Positions 27,922 through 37,386 of a stretch of DNA of 64,000 bases are shown piece by piece. The notes beneath the pieces were generated by a model. That model saw only the letters and a list, made by a program, of their open reading frames with translations. It was not told where the DNA came from and did no database searches. The first letter of the stretch is position 1. Each line of letters starts with the position of its first letter. The translations under genes and the position numbers were made by a program. Origin of the DNA: Pseudomonas putida (lineage in GTDB: Bacteria; Pseudomonadota; Gammaproteobacteria; Pseudomonadales; Pseudomonadaceae); assembly GCF_028682395.1 (NCBI RefSeq), contig NZ_JANHLC010000004.1, positions 434,001 to 498,000 of the forward strand. Reading direction: 5' to 3'.

Positions 27922-28821
27922 ATGAGCCACGACCTCCCGCCCCTCAATGCCCTGCGCGCGTTCGAAGCCACTGCCCGCCTGAACAGCGTCAGCCAGGCTG
28001 CCGAGCAGCTGCACGTCACCCACGGCGCCGTCAGCCGGCAATTGAAGGTGCTTGAAGAACACTTGGGCCTGAGCCTTTTCATCAAGGACGGCCGTGGACT
28101 TAAACTCACAGATTCCGGCATCCGACTGCGCGATGCCAGCAGCGAAGCCTTCGAGCGCCTGCGCAGCGTGTGCGCCGAGCTGACGCAAAGCACGGCCGAC
28201 GCGCCTTTTGTGCTGGGTTGCTCCGGTAGCTTGCTGGCGCGCTGGTTTATTCCGCGGCTGGGACGCCTGAATGCCGAGCTGCCGGACTTGCGCCTGCACC
28301 TGTCGGCCAGCGAGGGCGACCTGGACCCGCGCAAGCCCGGGCTCGATGCCCTGCTATTGTTCGCCGAGCCACCTTGGCCTGCGGACATGCAAGTCTATGA
28401 ATTGGCCAGCGAGCGAATCGGTCCGGTGCTGAGCCCGCGCTTTGCCCGCTATGAGACATTGCGCCAAGCGCCGGCCGTGGCCTTGAAAAGCGAAGCACTC
28501 TTGCACACCACCTCGCGGCCGCAGGCCTGGCCCAGCTGGGCGCGGCACAATGGGATCGACGCGGGGGAATTGAAATACGGGCAAGGATTCGAGCACTTGT
28601 ATTACCTGCTCGAAGCCGCCGTGGCAGGACTGGGCGTAGCTATCGCGCCGGAGCCGCTGGTCGCGGACGATTTATGCGCCGGTCGGCTGGTCGCGCCGTG
28701 GGGTTTCAACGAAACCCCGGGGCGACTGGCACTGTGGCTGCCCAAGCGCGCCGCGGACGGGCGCGCCGGGCAGTTGGCGCAATGGTTACAGCAGGAACTG
28801 CAGGCCGCCGCCGAGGGCTAG
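27922..28821 (+). CDS. trpI: LysR-type activator TrpI
   Basis: A 299-residue LysR regulator with helix-turn-helix [20 protein letters not shown] and [20 protein letters not shown]. It diverges from trpBA, as in other pseudomonads, where TrpI activates trpBA in response to indoleglycerol phosphate. The effector domain is of the GcvA/TrpI/AmpR type. The candidate dyad at 27899-27915 is directly upstream, consistent with self-repression. Confidence 0.93.
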   Translation: MSHDLPPLNALRAFEATARLNSVSQAAEQLHVTHGAVSRQLKVLEEHLGLSLFIKDGRGLKLTDSGIRLRDASSEAFERLRSVCAELTQSTADAPFVLGCSGSLLARWFIPRLGRLNAELPDLRLHLSASEGDLDPRKPGLDALLLFAEPPWPADMQVYELASERIGPVLSPRFARYETLRQAPAVALKSEALLHTTSRPQAWPSWARHNGIDAGELKYGQGFEHLYYLLEAAVAGLGVAIAPEPLVADDLCAGRLVAPWGFNETPGRLALWLPKRAADGRAGQLAQWLQQELQAAAEG

Positions 28822-28846
28822 CCCGGCGATTCAGCCGCGGCGCTGC

Positions 28847-29173
28847 TTAATCGCCGCGCTTGCACAGCAGATAGGCCGCCAGCAGGCCCAGGGCCCCGAC
28901 GGCAACGCCCGCGGTCGTCCAGGGGTGTTCCTGGGCGTAGTCGCGGGTGGCGATCCCGGTTTCGCGGGTTTTGGTCTTGACCTCTTCATAGGCGTCGCTC
29001 AGCAGATGGCGCGAGTGCTTGAGAGCATTCTCGGCATTGCTTTTCAGGGCCTTGAGGGTTTTGCGCGACTCGTCCGAGGCGTCGTCCTTAAGGCTTTCCA
29101 GGGACTTGAGCAGGCTCTCGATCTCCGCTTCCATGCTTTCCAATGAGGCTTTGCGTAACGAATTACTGGCCAT
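28847..29173 (-). CDS. DUF883/YqjD-ElaB family membrane-anchored protein
   Basis: A 108-residue protein: a charged, heptad-like helical region (about residues 10-75, including EAEIESLLKSLESLKDD) followed by a C-terminal membrane helix (TAGVAVGALGLLAAYLLCK). The conserved family stretch is HPWTTAGVAVGALG. YqjD and ElaB in E. coli are stationary-phase inner-membrane proteins that associate with ribosomes; that role is only inferred here. The start MASNSLRKASLES follows GGAGAG. It is divergent from the dodecin gene. Confidence 0.87.
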   Translation of the reverse strand: MASNSLRKASLESMEAEIESLLKSLESLKDDASDESRKTLKALKSNAENALKHSRHLLSDAYEEVKTKTRETGIATRDYAQEHPWTTAGVAVGALGLLAAYLLCKRGD

Positions 29174-29324
29174 GTCGGCTCTCCTACAGTTGGGTGACGT
29201 GTGAGGGTTCCGACTGCACGCACCGCTGAAAGTGCCATCTATCGAAACCCATCCCGGAGTTCTCCCTTCCAAGTATTCGCAGGATTCGCTGCTAGGCTTT
29301 GATTTACGACAAAAGGAGAGCGAT

Positions 29325-29540
29325 ATGAGCGATCACCACACGTACAAGAAAGTCGAACTGGTCGGTTCCTCCCCCACCAGCATCGAGGACGCGATCAACA
29401 ACGCGCTGGCCGAGGCGAGCAAAAGCATCAAGCACCTGGAATGGTTCGAAGTGACCGAAACCCGCGGGCACATCAAGAACGGCAAGGCCGCGCACTTCCA
29501 GGTCACCCTCAAGGTTGGCTTTCGCATTGCCGATAGCTGA
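29325..29540 (+). CDS. Dodecin flavin-binding protein
   Basis: A 71-residue dodecin. The signature is seen in [20 protein letters not shown], the flavin-stacking W in [13 protein letters not shown] and the closing [13 protein letters not shown]. Dodecins form hollow 12-mers that store or buffer FMN, riboflavin or related compounds in the cytosol. AAAAGGAGAG lies just before the ATG. The usual family length is 65-75 residues, so it is complete. Confidence 0.94.
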   Translation: MSDHHTYKKVELVGSSPTSIEDAINNALAEASKSIKHLEWFEVTETRGHIKNGKAAHFQVTLKVGFRIADS

Positions 29541-29670
29541 GTTTGGGCTAGGCTTCTGAACTTGTACGCTGGCCGAATGCCATAGGAAGTGGCAAAGCGC
29601 TATTTAACCTCGGCCACGTCCGTGCGGGCGTCGACGCCTACCTTTGTGATCTGACCAAGGAATGTGAGCG

Positions 29671-29895
29671 ATGAAGAAAATTGTATTGGCGATTGGGTTA
29701 TTGAGCCTGGCGGGAACCGCGATGGCGGCCGGCAAGCCCTGTGAAGAGCTGAAAAGCGAAATCGCTGCGAAGATCGAGGCCAATGGCGTCAAGCACTACA
29801 CGCTGCAAGCCGTCAAGAAAGGTGAGTCGGCTGACGGCAAGGTCGTTGGCAGTTGCGAGGGCGGCACCAAGGAACTCGTCTACAAACGCGGCTAA
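29671..29895 (+). CDS. DUF1161 exported small protein, copy 1
   Basis: A 74-residue protein with a signal peptide (MKKIVLAIGLLSLAGTAMA). The mature part of about 54 residues has two cysteines, in GKPCEELKSEI and VVGSCEGGTKE, probably forming one disulfide in the periplasm. It ends KELVYKRG. A paralogue of the same plan lies at 31759-31992. The function is unknown. A bidirectional terminator follows. Confidence 0.85.
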   Translation: MKKIVLAIGLLSLAGTAMAAGKPCEELKSEIAAKIEANGVKHYTLQAVKKGESADGKVVGSCEGGTKELVYKRG

Positions 29896-29904
29896 AGCGC
29901 ATAC

Positions 29905-29950
29905 AAAAACGCCGGCCCCGGGAGCGATACTCCCGGGGCCGGCGTTTTTT
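29905..29950. terminator. Bidirectional terminator
   Basis: A perfect GC-rich stem (GCCGGCCCCGGGAG / CTCCCGGGGCCGGC, loop CGATA) is flanked by A residues on the left and T residues on the right. It can stop both the DUF1161 gene and the convergent monooxygenase gene. Confidence 0.93.
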
Positions 29951-29955
29951 TGGAC

Positions 29956-30957
29956 TCAGCCCTGCATGACCTGCGCCAGCAGCTCGTAGGAGTGAATCCG
30001 ATCGGCATGCTCGTAGAGGTCGCAGGTGAAGATCAGTTCATCGGCCTGGGTCTGCTCGATCAGCACCTCAAGCTTGGCCTTGATCTTCGCCGGGCTGCCC
30101 ACCATGGCCAGGCCGAGGAAGCTGGCCACCGCGTCTTTTTCATGGGGCAGCCAGAGACCGTCCATGGTTTTCACCGGTGGCCGCTGGACCAGACTCTGCC
30201 CACGCATCAACGCCAGGATGCGCTGGTACACCGAGGTGGCCAGATAGTCCGCCTGCTCGTCGGTATCCGCAGCGACCAGCGGCACGCCCAGCATCACATA
30301 CGGCTTGTCGAGCACGGCTGAAGGCTTGAAGTGATTGCGGTACACGCGAATCGCTTCATGCATGTAGCGCGGCGCAAAGTGCGAAGCGAAGGCATAGGGC
30401 AAGCCGCGTTCACCGGCCAACTGGGCACTGAACAGGCTGGAGCCCAGCAGCCAGACCGGCACCTGGGTCCCGGTGCCCGGCATGGCAATCACCCGTTGGT
30501 CGGACGTTCGTGGGCCAAGGTAGGCCATCAGCTCCGCCACATCTTCGGGGAAATCGTCGGCACTGCCCGAGCGCTCACGGCGCAAGGCGCGGGCGGTCAT
30601 CTGGTCGGAGCCCGGCGCGCGCCCCAGGCCCAGGTCGATGCGACCCGGGTAGAGGCTTTCGAGGGTGCCGAACTGCTCGGCGATCACCAGTGGCGCGTGA
30701 TTGGGCAACATCACGCCGCCGGAGCCGACACGGATGGTCGACGTCCCGCCCGCCAGGTAGCCGATCAGCACCGAGGTCGCCGAACTGGCGATACCGTCCA
30801 TATTGTGATGCTCGGCGACCCAGAAGCGGTTGTAGCCGAACTTCTCGACATGCTGCGCCAGGTCCAGGGAATTGCGCAGGGACTGCGCCGGGCTGCCATT
30901 GGCGCGCACGGGCACCAGATCCAGGGTGGAGAATTTGATGTCGGACAAACGAGTCAT
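29956..30957 (-). CDS. LLM-class flavin-dependent monooxygenase
   Basis: A 333-residue luciferase-like oxidoreductase starting [19 protein letters not shown]. Family marks include [18 protein letters not shown] near residue 60 and [20 protein letters not shown] near residue 125. This group (YhbW-like) uses reduced flavin, but its substrate is unknown; it is distinct from SsuD. The start was set at the ATG complementary to 30955-30957, since the longer frame to 31071 has no homologous look. Confidence 0.87.
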   Translation of the reverse strand: MTRLSDIKFSTLDLVPVRANGSPAQSLRNSLDLAQHVEKFGYNRFWVAEHHNMDGIASSATSVLIGYLAGGTSTIRVGSGGVMLPNHAPLVIAEQFGTLESLYPGRIDLGLGRAPGSDQMTARALRRERSGSADDFPEDVAELMAYLGPRTSDQRVIAMPGTGTQVPVWLLGSSLFSAQLAGERGLPYAFASHFAPRYMHEAIRVYRNHFKPSAVLDKPYVMLGVPLVAADTDEQADYLATSVYQRILALMRGQSLVQRPPVKTMDGLWLPHEKDAVASFLGLAMVGSPAKIKAKLEVLIEQTQADELIFTCDLYEHADRIHSYELLAQVMQG

Positions 30958-31190
30958 GGGCCTGCTACTCCGGTGGGGTACACGGCAGTGGGGTACGCAG
31001 GCTCGCCTTGGCGACGAAAAACCTGCCAGTGAATGTGCAATATGGGCATATACCCGAGATTCAAGGGCCAATGCGTTTTTTGCCGTGTTGACCGCTCTTC
31101 GTGCGGTCGGGCTGAACTTTGCAGCGACGTCTATCCTCAGAACCCTAGTCAGCGCGTGAACCCTTCACGCCGCAGTTCGAGGAGAGACAG

Positions 31191-31622
31191 ATGAGTATCA
31201 AGAAAAAGGCATCAGCTCACTGGGAAGGCGATCTGAAGACCGGCATCGGCCATATTTCCACCGAGACCGGGGTGCTGCGCGAAGCGCCCTACGGTTTCAA
31301 GGCCCGCTTCGAAGGCGGTCGGGGCACCAATCCCGAGGAGTTGATCGGCGCGGCCCATGCCGGCTGCTTCTCCATGGCCCTGTCGATGATACTCGGCGAA
31401 GCGGGGCTCAAGGCCGAGAGCATTGATACCGAGGCCCAGGTCACTCTCGATCAGGTCGATGGCGGCTTTGCCATCAGCGCAGTCCACCTGGTGCTCAAGG
31501 CGAAAATCCCTGGCGCCAGCCAGCAGCAATTTACCGAGCTGACCCAAAAGGCCAAGGAAGGTTGTCCAGTTTCCAAAGTACTGAACGCGAAGATCACCCT
31601 GGAGGCGAGCCTGATCGGCTGA
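31191..31622 (+). CDS. OsmC-family peroxiredoxin
   Basis: A 143-residue OsmC/Ohr-fold protein. The two redox cysteines are in GAAHAGCFSMALS (near residue 59) and EGCPVSKVLNA (near residue 125). OsmC reduces organic and inorganic peroxides and is typically induced by osmotic stress and stationary phase. CGAGGAGAG precedes the ATG. A CTATCCT box at 31131-31137 resembles the extended -10 of RpoS-dependent promoters. Confidence 0.93.
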   Translation: MSIKKKASAHWEGDLKTGIGHISTETGVLREAPYGFKARFEGGRGTNPEELIGAAHAGCFSMALSMILGEAGLKAESIDTEAQVTLDQVDGGFAISAVHLVLKAKIPGASQQQFTELTQKAKEGCPVSKVLNAKITLEASLIG

Positions 31623-31758
31623 CGGATACTCCCGCTCCGTGACTGGGGCGGGTTTCCCTGCGCTCTGTCAGAACTTGCCTTTGGCGTCTGTGGTCGAATC
31701 ATTGTTCGCAGCCCATAGCGCCGACCTCCCGGTGCGCTGCGACAAGGGAGCCACGCAC

Positions 31759-31992
31759 ATGAAACATTTCGCCCTGGGGTTTATCTGCTGCGCCCTGGCC
31801 ACTTCGGCCCTGGCCGCGCCCAAGCCCTGTGAAGCACTCAAGACCGAGATCGAGACCAAGATCCAGGCCGCCGGTGTGGCGTCCTACACCCTGGAAATCG
31901 TCAGCAACGACGATGTAAAGGACAAGAACATGGTCGTGGGCAGCTGTGAAAATGGCAGCAAGAAAATCATCTACCAGAAGAACGACGAGTAA
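31759..31992 (+). CDS. DUF1161 exported small protein, copy 2
   Basis: A 77-residue paralogue of the protein at 29671-29895. The signal peptide is MKHFALGFICCALATSALA. The mature part has the same plan: PKPCEALKTEIETKIQAAGV, then VVGSCENGSKKIIYQ. Both cysteines are kept. The start at 31759 follows AAGGGAGC; the longer frame to 31639 is not supported. Function unknown. Confidence 0.84.
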   Translation: MKHFALGFICCALATSALAAPKPCEALKTEIETKIQAAGVASYTLEIVSNDDVKDKNMVVGSCENGSKKIIYQKNDE

Positions 31993-31998
31993 CCCGGG

Positions 31999-32412
31999 CT
32001 ACGGCAGGCAGCGAGCCAGGCGCTCGCGGGCGACGACCTGGCCACTGGCGTCATACAGCCGCGCGCTGGGCGTCATCACAATGGACCGTGCTTCAAGCCG
32101 ATAACGCTGGCCAGCCTGGAAGTCATCATAGCGTACCGTCAGGTAGCACAAGCGCTCGCTGGGCTCGGTATCGATCCCCATGCCGCTGCTGTAGATCTCA
32201 AAATCAAAACGCACCTGCAACTCATGGCTGCCGGGGCTGACCTGGAAATAACGACCGTCATCGAGTTTGCGATTGTCCAGGCGTTCGGCCATGACCAGCT
32301 TGCCGGTCATGGTCGACAAGTCGACCCAGGCCATCTGCGGATCGACCTCGGGCAAGGGGCTGGCGCAGCCACTCAGGGCAGCCAGGGCAAGCAGGATCAG
32401 GGGTTGGCGCAT
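31999..32412 (-). CDS. Hypothetical lipoprotein
   Basis: A 137-residue predicted lipoprotein: hydrophobic leader MRQPLILLALAALSGC, with the lipobox LSGC placing the acylated cysteine at 16. The mature region is mostly beta-like, with RYFQVSPGSHELQVRFDFEI and RLCYLTVRYDDFQAGQRYRL; such PEGA-like strands occur in envelope proteins, but I do not recognise the family with confidence. It diverges from a lipoprotein aminopeptidase gene, which may hint at a joint envelope role. Confidence 0.75.
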   Translation of the reverse strand: MRQPLILLALAALSGCASPLPEVDPQMAWVDLSTMTGKLVMAERLDNRKLDDGRYFQVSPGSHELQVRFDFEIYSSGMGIDTEPSERLCYLTVRYDDFQAGQRYRLEARSIVMTPSARLYDASGQVVARERLARCLP

Positions 32413-32523
32413 AACGCTGTCCAGGTGGGTTCAAGCCTTAAGCATAGCCTTGATCGCCACGACTGGCAGCCTCGCGGCCTGGCAGGCTAGTCTCTGTGTC
32501 TGCTGCCCTGGATCCCCCGAATC

Positions 32524-33612
32524 GTGAATAAACCCCTCGCAAGCCGTCTTTCCCTTCTCGCCTTGCGCACCGCGCTGACGGGGGCCCTGGCCCTATGGCT
32601 CGGTGGCTGCTCCAGCCTGGGTTACTACAGCCAACTGGGCAGTGGCCAATGGCGACTGCTGCAGGCACGCGAGCCGGTGGCGGCAGTGATTGACGACCCC
32701 ACCCGCGACCCGCGCCTGCGTGCACAACTGGCCCAGGCCCAGAAGGCGCGGGACTTCGCCAGTGCACAGTTGCACCTGCCGGACAACCGCAGCTACCGGC
32801 TCTATGCCGATATCCAGCGGCCGTACGTGGTGTGGAATGTATTCGCCACTCCGGAATTTTCCCTGAGCCCGCAAACCCATTGCTTCCCCATTGCCGGCTG
32901 CGTCGCCTACCGCGGCTACTACAGCCAGGGCGCGGCCCGCGGCGAGGCGGCGCTGCAACGCCAGCAGGGCATGGATGTGTATATCGGCGGAGTCGAGGCC
33001 TATTCGACCCTGGGCTGGTTCGACGACCCGATCCTCAGTTCGATGCTCACCTGGGGCGACGAACGCCTGGCCAGCCTGATTTTCCATGAGTTGGCCCACC
33101 AGCGTTTCTATGTGCAGGACGACACCGAGTTCAATGAGTCCTTCGCCCATTTCGTCGAACAGGAGGGTAGCCGCCAATGGCGCGCCGCCCGCGGTTTGCC
33201 ACCATTGCAAATTGACCAGGCGCGCCAGCGCGAGCAATTTATCCAGCTGATTCTCGACGCCCGCGAACGCTTGCACACGCTCTATGGCCAACCCTTGGCG
33301 CCCGCGCAGATGCGGGCGGGCAAGCAAGCCGAGTTCGCCCGTTTGCGCACGGACTACCAACAACTGCGCGACAACCAATGGGCAGGAGACAAACGCTACG
33401 ATGCCTGGGTGTATACGCCGCTGAACAACGCCAAGCTGCTGCCCTTCGGCCTTTATGACAAATGGGTGCCAGCCTTTGCCGCCCTGTTCCAGCAGGAACA
33501 GGGCGACTGGCAGGCGTTCTATCGCGCCGTGGAAACCCTCGGCGCATTACCCATGCGCGAGCGCAAGAGCGCGCTGCAACACCTGGCTCAGACGCAGAAA
33601 AACGCGCCGTAA
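32524..33612 (+). CDS. Predicted lipoprotein aminopeptidase (zinc metalloprotease)
   Basis: A 362-residue protein with a lipoprotein leader ending LGGC near residue 29. The zinc motif HELAH appears in SLIFHELAHQRFY near residue 195, with a downstream glutamate in FNESFAHFVEQEG as third ligand. This matches the COG4324-type predicted aminopeptidases. The start is GTG at 32524 (atcGTGaataaa). Substrate and activity are untested as far as I know. It is divergent from the hypothetical lipoprotein. Confidence 0.82.
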   Translation: MNKPLASRLSLLALRTALTGALALWLGGCSSLGYYSQLGSGQWRLLQAREPVAAVIDDPTRDPRLRAQLAQAQKARDFASAQLHLPDNRSYRLYADIQRPYVVWNVFATPEFSLSPQTHCFPIAGCVAYRGYYSQGAARGEAALQRQQGMDVYIGGVEAYSTLGWFDDPILSSMLTWGDERLASLIFHELAHQRFYVQDDTEFNESFAHFVEQEGSRQWRAARGLPPLQIDQARQREQFIQLILDARERLHTLYGQPLAPAQMRAGKQAEFARLRTDYQQLRDNQWAGDKRYDAWVYTPLNNAKLLPFGLYDKWVPAFAALFQQEQGDWQAFYRAVETLGALPMRERKSALQHLAQTQKNAP

Positions 33613-33649
33613 CCCTTGACTCGCGATCACAGCCGGCGGCGGCCTGCGT

Positions 33650-34300
33650 TCACCCGCGAATAAACGCCTGGTGCAACTCGGCCAGGGTCTGGAAGTGATA
33701 AGCCGGCTGCTCGGCCGCCAGCTCTTCGGCGCTGCCAAAGCCATAGCCCACCGCCGCGGCGTCCAGGCCATTGCGGGCCGCGCCGATCAAGTCGTGCTTA
33801 CGGTCGCCGATCATCAATGTCTCACGCGGGTCCAGGCCTTCTTCGCTCAGCAGATGGGCAATCAGCTCGACCTTGTCGGTGCGCGTTCCATCCAGTTCGC
33901 TGCCATAAATCACCTTGAAGTGGCGGGCAAAGTCGAAATGCCGGGCGATCTCGCGGGCAAATACCCACGGCTTGGAGGTGGCGATATACAGCTGCCGGCC
34001 CTGCCCGCCCAGGGTTTCCAGCAAGGGCGTTACGCCTTCGAACACCTGGTTTTCATAGAGCCCATTGACCTTGAAGCGCTCGCGATAAAAATTTACCGCG
34101 TCCCAGGCTTTCGCCTCGTCAAAGCCATAGAACTGCATAAAGGCCTGCAACAGCGGCGGGCCGATAAAGTGTTCGAGCTTGCGCAAGTCGGGCTCTTCGA
34201 TACCCAGCTTGCCCAGGGCGTACTGGATCGAACGGGTGATGCCCTCACGCGGGTCGGTCAGGGTGCCGTCGAGGTCGAAGAGAATCGTCTGGTAGTGCAT
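33650..34300 (-). CDS. HAD-superfamily phosphatase, phosphoglycolate-phosphatase-like
   Basis: A 216-residue HAD hydrolase. Motif I is FDLDGTLTD (nucleophile D9, acid D11); motif II is the threonine/serine in YIATSKP; motif III/IV is MIGDRKHDLIGA. The cap is the alpha-helical C1 type of the Gph/PgmB class. Start MHYQTILFDLDG (complement of 34298-34300). The substrate is unknown; phosphoglycolate, 5'-nucleotides and pyrophosphate are possible for this class. It is followed within 30 bases by the gamma-carbonic-anhydrase gene in the same direction. Confidence 0.87.
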   Translation of the reverse strand: MHYQTILFDLDGTLTDPREGITRSIQYALGKLGIEEPDLRKLEHFIGPPLLQAFMQFYGFDEAKAWDAVNFYRERFKVNGLYENQVFEGVTPLLETLGGQGRQLYIATSKPWVFAREIARHFDFARHFKVIYGSELDGTRTDKVELIAHLLSEEGLDPRETLMIGDRKHDLIGAARNGLDAAAVGYGFGSAEELAAEQPAYHFQTLAELHQAFIRG

Positions 34301-34328
34301 GCAATATCCTGGTCTGTATAAAAAACGC

Positions 34329-34877
34329 TCAATCGATCCGGTCATAGCCTTCGGCCAGGTGCTGATCCTTGAGCTTCACGTAATTCGCGGCGCTGTAGGT
34401 GAAAAAGGCTTTTTCCTTATCTGTCAGGGCACGGGCCTGCTTGACCGGGCTGCCGACATAGAGAAATCCGCTGGCCAGGCGCTTGCCCGGCGGCACCAGG
34501 CTGCCAGCCCCCACAATCACATCGTCTTCGAGCACGGCACCGTCCATCACAATGCTCCCCATACCGATCAGCACCCGGCTGCCCACCTGGCAGCCATGGA
34601 GCATGACTTTATGGGCGATGGTCACATCGTCGCCGATCAGCAAGGGAAAACCTTCGGGATTGAACGGCCCGGCATGGGTGATATGCAGCACGCAGCCGTC
34701 CTGTACGCTGGTGCGCGCGCCGATGCGGATCCGATGCATATCGCCCCGAATGGTGGTCAGCGGCCAGACCGAGCTGTCGGTACCGATCTCGACATCGCCG
34801 ATCACCACCGCCGAGCGGTCGACGAAGGCCCGTTCGCCGAGCACAGGCGTGTGGTTTTGATACTTGCGAATAGCCAT
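34329..34877 (-). CDS. Gamma-carbonic-anhydrase-like hexapeptide protein
   Basis: A 182-residue left-handed beta-helix protein of the YrdA/PaaY group. Hexapeptide turns run through VVIGDVEIGTDSSVWPLTTI. Zinc-ligand histidines are in HITHAG and TIAHKVMLHGC. Many members bind zinc but lack proven anhydrase activity, so the name is structural. Same strand as the HAD phosphatase (28-base gap), probably co-transcribed, and divergent from prlC. Confidence 0.88.
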   Translation of the reverse strand: MAIRKYQNHTPVLGERAFVDRSAVVIGDVEIGTDSSVWPLTTIRGDMHRIRIGARTSVQDGCVLHITHAGPFNPEGFPLLIGDDVTIAHKVMLHGCQVGSRVLIGMGSIVMDGAVLEDDVIVGAGSLVPPGKRLASGFLYVGSPVKQARALTDKEKAFFTYSAANYVKLKDQHLAEGYDRID

Positions 34878-34967
34878 GATCGACTTCCTCTATTTTGCTG
34901 ATAGCTGCGGTGAGCGCCGATTGTAATTAAGATGCTCCCATGTTTCTTCCAGCCAAGGTGCCAAACC

Positions 34968-37019
34968 GTGAGCGTGAACAACCCTCTTCTGCAGCCCTAC
35001 GACCTGCCGCCGTTCTCGGCGATCCGTGCCGAGCACGTGCAGCCGGCCATCGAACAGATCCTCGCCGACAACCGCGCGGCCATCGCCACGATCCTCGCCA
35101 GCCAGGGCCAGCAACCGAGCTGGGCCGGCCTGGTCCTGGCCATGGATGAGCTCAATGATCGCCTGGGCGCCGCCTGGAGCCCGGTCAGCCATCTGAATGC
35201 GGTGTGCAACAGCGCTGAACTGCGCGAAGCCTATGAGGCGTGCCTGCCCGCCCTGAGCGCCTATGCCACCGAGATGGGCCAGAACCGCGCATTGTTCCAG
35301 GCCTTCGAAGCCCTGGCCAATAGCCCTGAAGCCGCCGGCTTCGATGTGGCGCAGAAAACCATCCTCGAACACTCGCTGCGCGACTTCCGTCTGTCGGGCA
35401 TCGACCTGCCGCCGGCCGAGCAGAAACGCTATGCCGAGGTACAAAGCAAGCTGTCCGAGCTGGGCAGCCGTTTCTCCAACCAATTGCTCGATGCAACCCA
35501 GGCCTGGACCAAGCACGTCACCGACGAAGCCGCCCTGACCGGTCTGACCGACTCGGCCAAGGCCCAGATGGCCGCTGCGGCCGAAGCCAAGGGCCTGGAT
35601 GGCTGGCTGATCAATCTGGAATTCCCCAGCTACTTTGCAGTAATGACCTACGCCCACGACCGAGCCCTGCGCGAAGAAGTCTACGCGGCGTACTGCACCC
35701 GCGCCTCGGACCAGGGCCCGAATGCCGGTCAGAACGATAACGGCCCGGTGATGGAAGAGATCCTCGACCTACGCCAGGAATTGGCCAAGCTGCTGGGTTT
35801 CACCAGTTTTGCCGAGTTGAGCCTGGCCACCAAAATGGCCGAATCCAGCGACCAGGTGCTGAGTTTCCTACGGGACCTGGCCAAGCGCAGCAAACCCTTT
35901 GCCGCCCGGGACCTGCAACAGCTCAAGGCCTATGCCGCCGAGCAGGGTTGCGCGCAGTTGCAGAGCTGGGACAGCGGTTTCTACGGCGAGAAGCTGCGTG
36001 AGCAGCGCTACAGCGTGTCCCAGGAAGCCCTGCGCGCCTACTTCCCGATCGACAAAGTGTTGGGCGGCCTGTTCGCCATTGTCCAGCGCCTGTATGGCAT
36101 CGAGATCGCCGAGCAGAAAGGCTTCGATACCTGGCACCCGGATGTCCGCCTGTTTGAAATCAGCGAGAACGGCCAGCCGGTAGGGCGTTTCTTCTTCGAC
36201 CTGTATGCGCGCGCCAACAAGCGTGGCGGCGCCTGGATGGACGGTGCCCGCGACCGCCGCCGTACCGCCGACGGCGTGCTGCAACGCCCCGTGGCCAACC
36301 TGGTGTGCAACTTCACGCCGGCGGTCGCCGGCCAGCCGGCCCTGCTGACCCATGATGAAGTCACCACCCTGTTCCACGAGTTCGGCCACGGCCTGCACCA
36401 CCTGCTGACCCGCGTCGAGCATGCCGGGGTTTCCGGGATCAATGGCGTGGCCTGGGATGCCGTCGAGCTGCCTAGCCAGTTCATGGAAAACTGGTGCTGG
36501 GAGCCCGAAGGCCTGGCGCTGATCTCCGGCCATTACGAAAGCGGCGAACCGCTGCCTCAGGATCTGCTGGAAAAAATGCTCGCGGCGAAAAACTTCCAGT
36601 CCGGCCTGATGATGGTGCGCCAGCTGGAGTTCTCGCTGTTCGACTTCGAGTTGCACGCCACCCATGGCGATGGTCGCAGCGTGCGGCAGGTACTCGAAGG
36701 TATCCGCGACGAAGTCTCGGTCATGCGCCCACCGGCCTATAACCGCTTCCCGAACAGCTTCGCGCATATCTTCGCCGGCGGTTACGCGGCGGGGTACTAC
36801 AGCTACAAGTGGGCAGAAGTGCTGTCGGCAGATGCCTTTTCGCGCTTCGAAGAAGAAGGCGTACTCAATGCCGAGACCGGTCGCGCGTTCCGCGAAGCGA
36901 TCCTGGCCCGTGGTGGCTCCCAGGCACCGATGGTGTTGTTCGTCGACTTCCGTGGACGCGAGCCGTCCATCGATGCCCTGCTGCGTCACTGCGGCCTGAG
37001 CGAAGAGGCAGCAGCATGA
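34968..37019 (+). CDS. prlC: Oligopeptidase A PrlC
   Basis: A 683-residue M3 zinc metallopeptidase that degrades short peptides and cleaved signal peptides in the cytosol. The zinc motif HEFGH is in TLFHEFGHGLHHLL near residue 475, with the downstream glutamate in GVAWDAVELPSQ. The start is GTG at 34968 (SVNNPLLQPYDLPPF), giving the usual family length of about 680; the frame from 34932 adds 12 unlikely residues. The stop overlaps yheV by four bases. Confidence 0.94.
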   Translation: MSVNNPLLQPYDLPPFSAIRAEHVQPAIEQILADNRAAIATILASQGQQPSWAGLVLAMDELNDRLGAAWSPVSHLNAVCNSAELREAYEACLPALSAYATEMGQNRALFQAFEALANSPEAAGFDVAQKTILEHSLRDFRLSGIDLPPAEQKRYAEVQSKLSELGSRFSNQLLDATQAWTKHVTDEAALTGLTDSAKAQMAAAAEAKGLDGWLINLEFPSYFAVMTYAHDRALREEVYAAYCTRASDQGPNAGQNDNGPVMEEILDLRQELAKLLGFTSFAELSLATKMAESSDQVLSFLRDLAKRSKPFAARDLQQLKAYAAEQGCAQLQSWDSGFYGEKLREQRYSVSQEALRAYFPIDKVLGGLFAIVQRLYGIEIAEQKGFDTWHPDVRLFEISENGQPVGRFFFDLYARANKRGGAWMDGARDRRRTADGVLQRPVANLVCNFTPAVAGQPALLTHDEVTTLFHEFGHGLHHLLTRVEHAGVSGINGVAWDAVELPSQFMENWCWEPEGLALISGHYESGEPLPQDLLEKMLAAKNFQSGLMMVRQLEFSLFDFELHATHGDGRSVRQVLEGIRDEVSVMRPPAYNRFPNSFAHIFAGGYAAGYYSYKWAEVLSADAFSRFEEEGVLNAETGRAFREAILARGGSQAPMVLFVDFRGREPSIDALLRHCGLSEEAAA

Positions 37020-37297
37020 GCGACGCCCCTGTGACCAAGACCAAGAAGCGCTTTATCGCCGGGGCGGTCTGCCCGGCGTGCAGCGAGCCAGACAAACTGA
37101 TGATGTGGAACGAGAATGACGTACCCCATCGCGAGTGCGTGGCCTGCGGGTATGCCGACACCCTCAATGAACAGGGCCTGTCGGTGCCCAAGGAGCTGGG
37201 GACGCGGGTCAATGTGGCGACGCCCAAGCCGGCGGACAGCAAGGTGCAGACTGTGCAGTTCTTCCCCAATCCCAAGCTGAAAAAACCCCAGGACTGA
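37016..37297 (+). CDS. yheV: YheV-family zinc-ribbon protein
   Basis: A 93-residue protein with a four-cysteine zinc ribbon: AVCPACSEPDKL and HRECVACGYADT. Start ATG at 37016 overlaps the prlC stop (ATGA). The prlC-yheV pairing is conserved in many gammaproteobacteria, though the function of YheV is unknown. The tail from residue 65 is basic and proline-rich. Confidence 0.88.
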   Translation: MSDAPVTKTKKRFIAGAVCPACSEPDKLMMWNENDVPHRECVACGYADTLNEQGLSVPKELGTRVNVATPKPADSKVQTVQFFPNPKLKKPQD

Positions 37298-37345
37298 CCT
37301 CGCGCCTTCAAGAGAACCGAAGGACGAACCCGCTTATCCAGGCCT

Positions 37346-37369
37346 AAAAAACCGCTCATCCAGAGCGGT
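37346..37369. terminator. Bidirectional terminator between yheV and the phosphatase gene
   Basis: ACCGCTC-ATCCA-GAGCGGT flanked by A residues on one side and seven T residues on the other, serving both convergent genes. Confidence 0.9.
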
Positions 37370-37386
37370 TTTTTTCAGCCTGCCGC

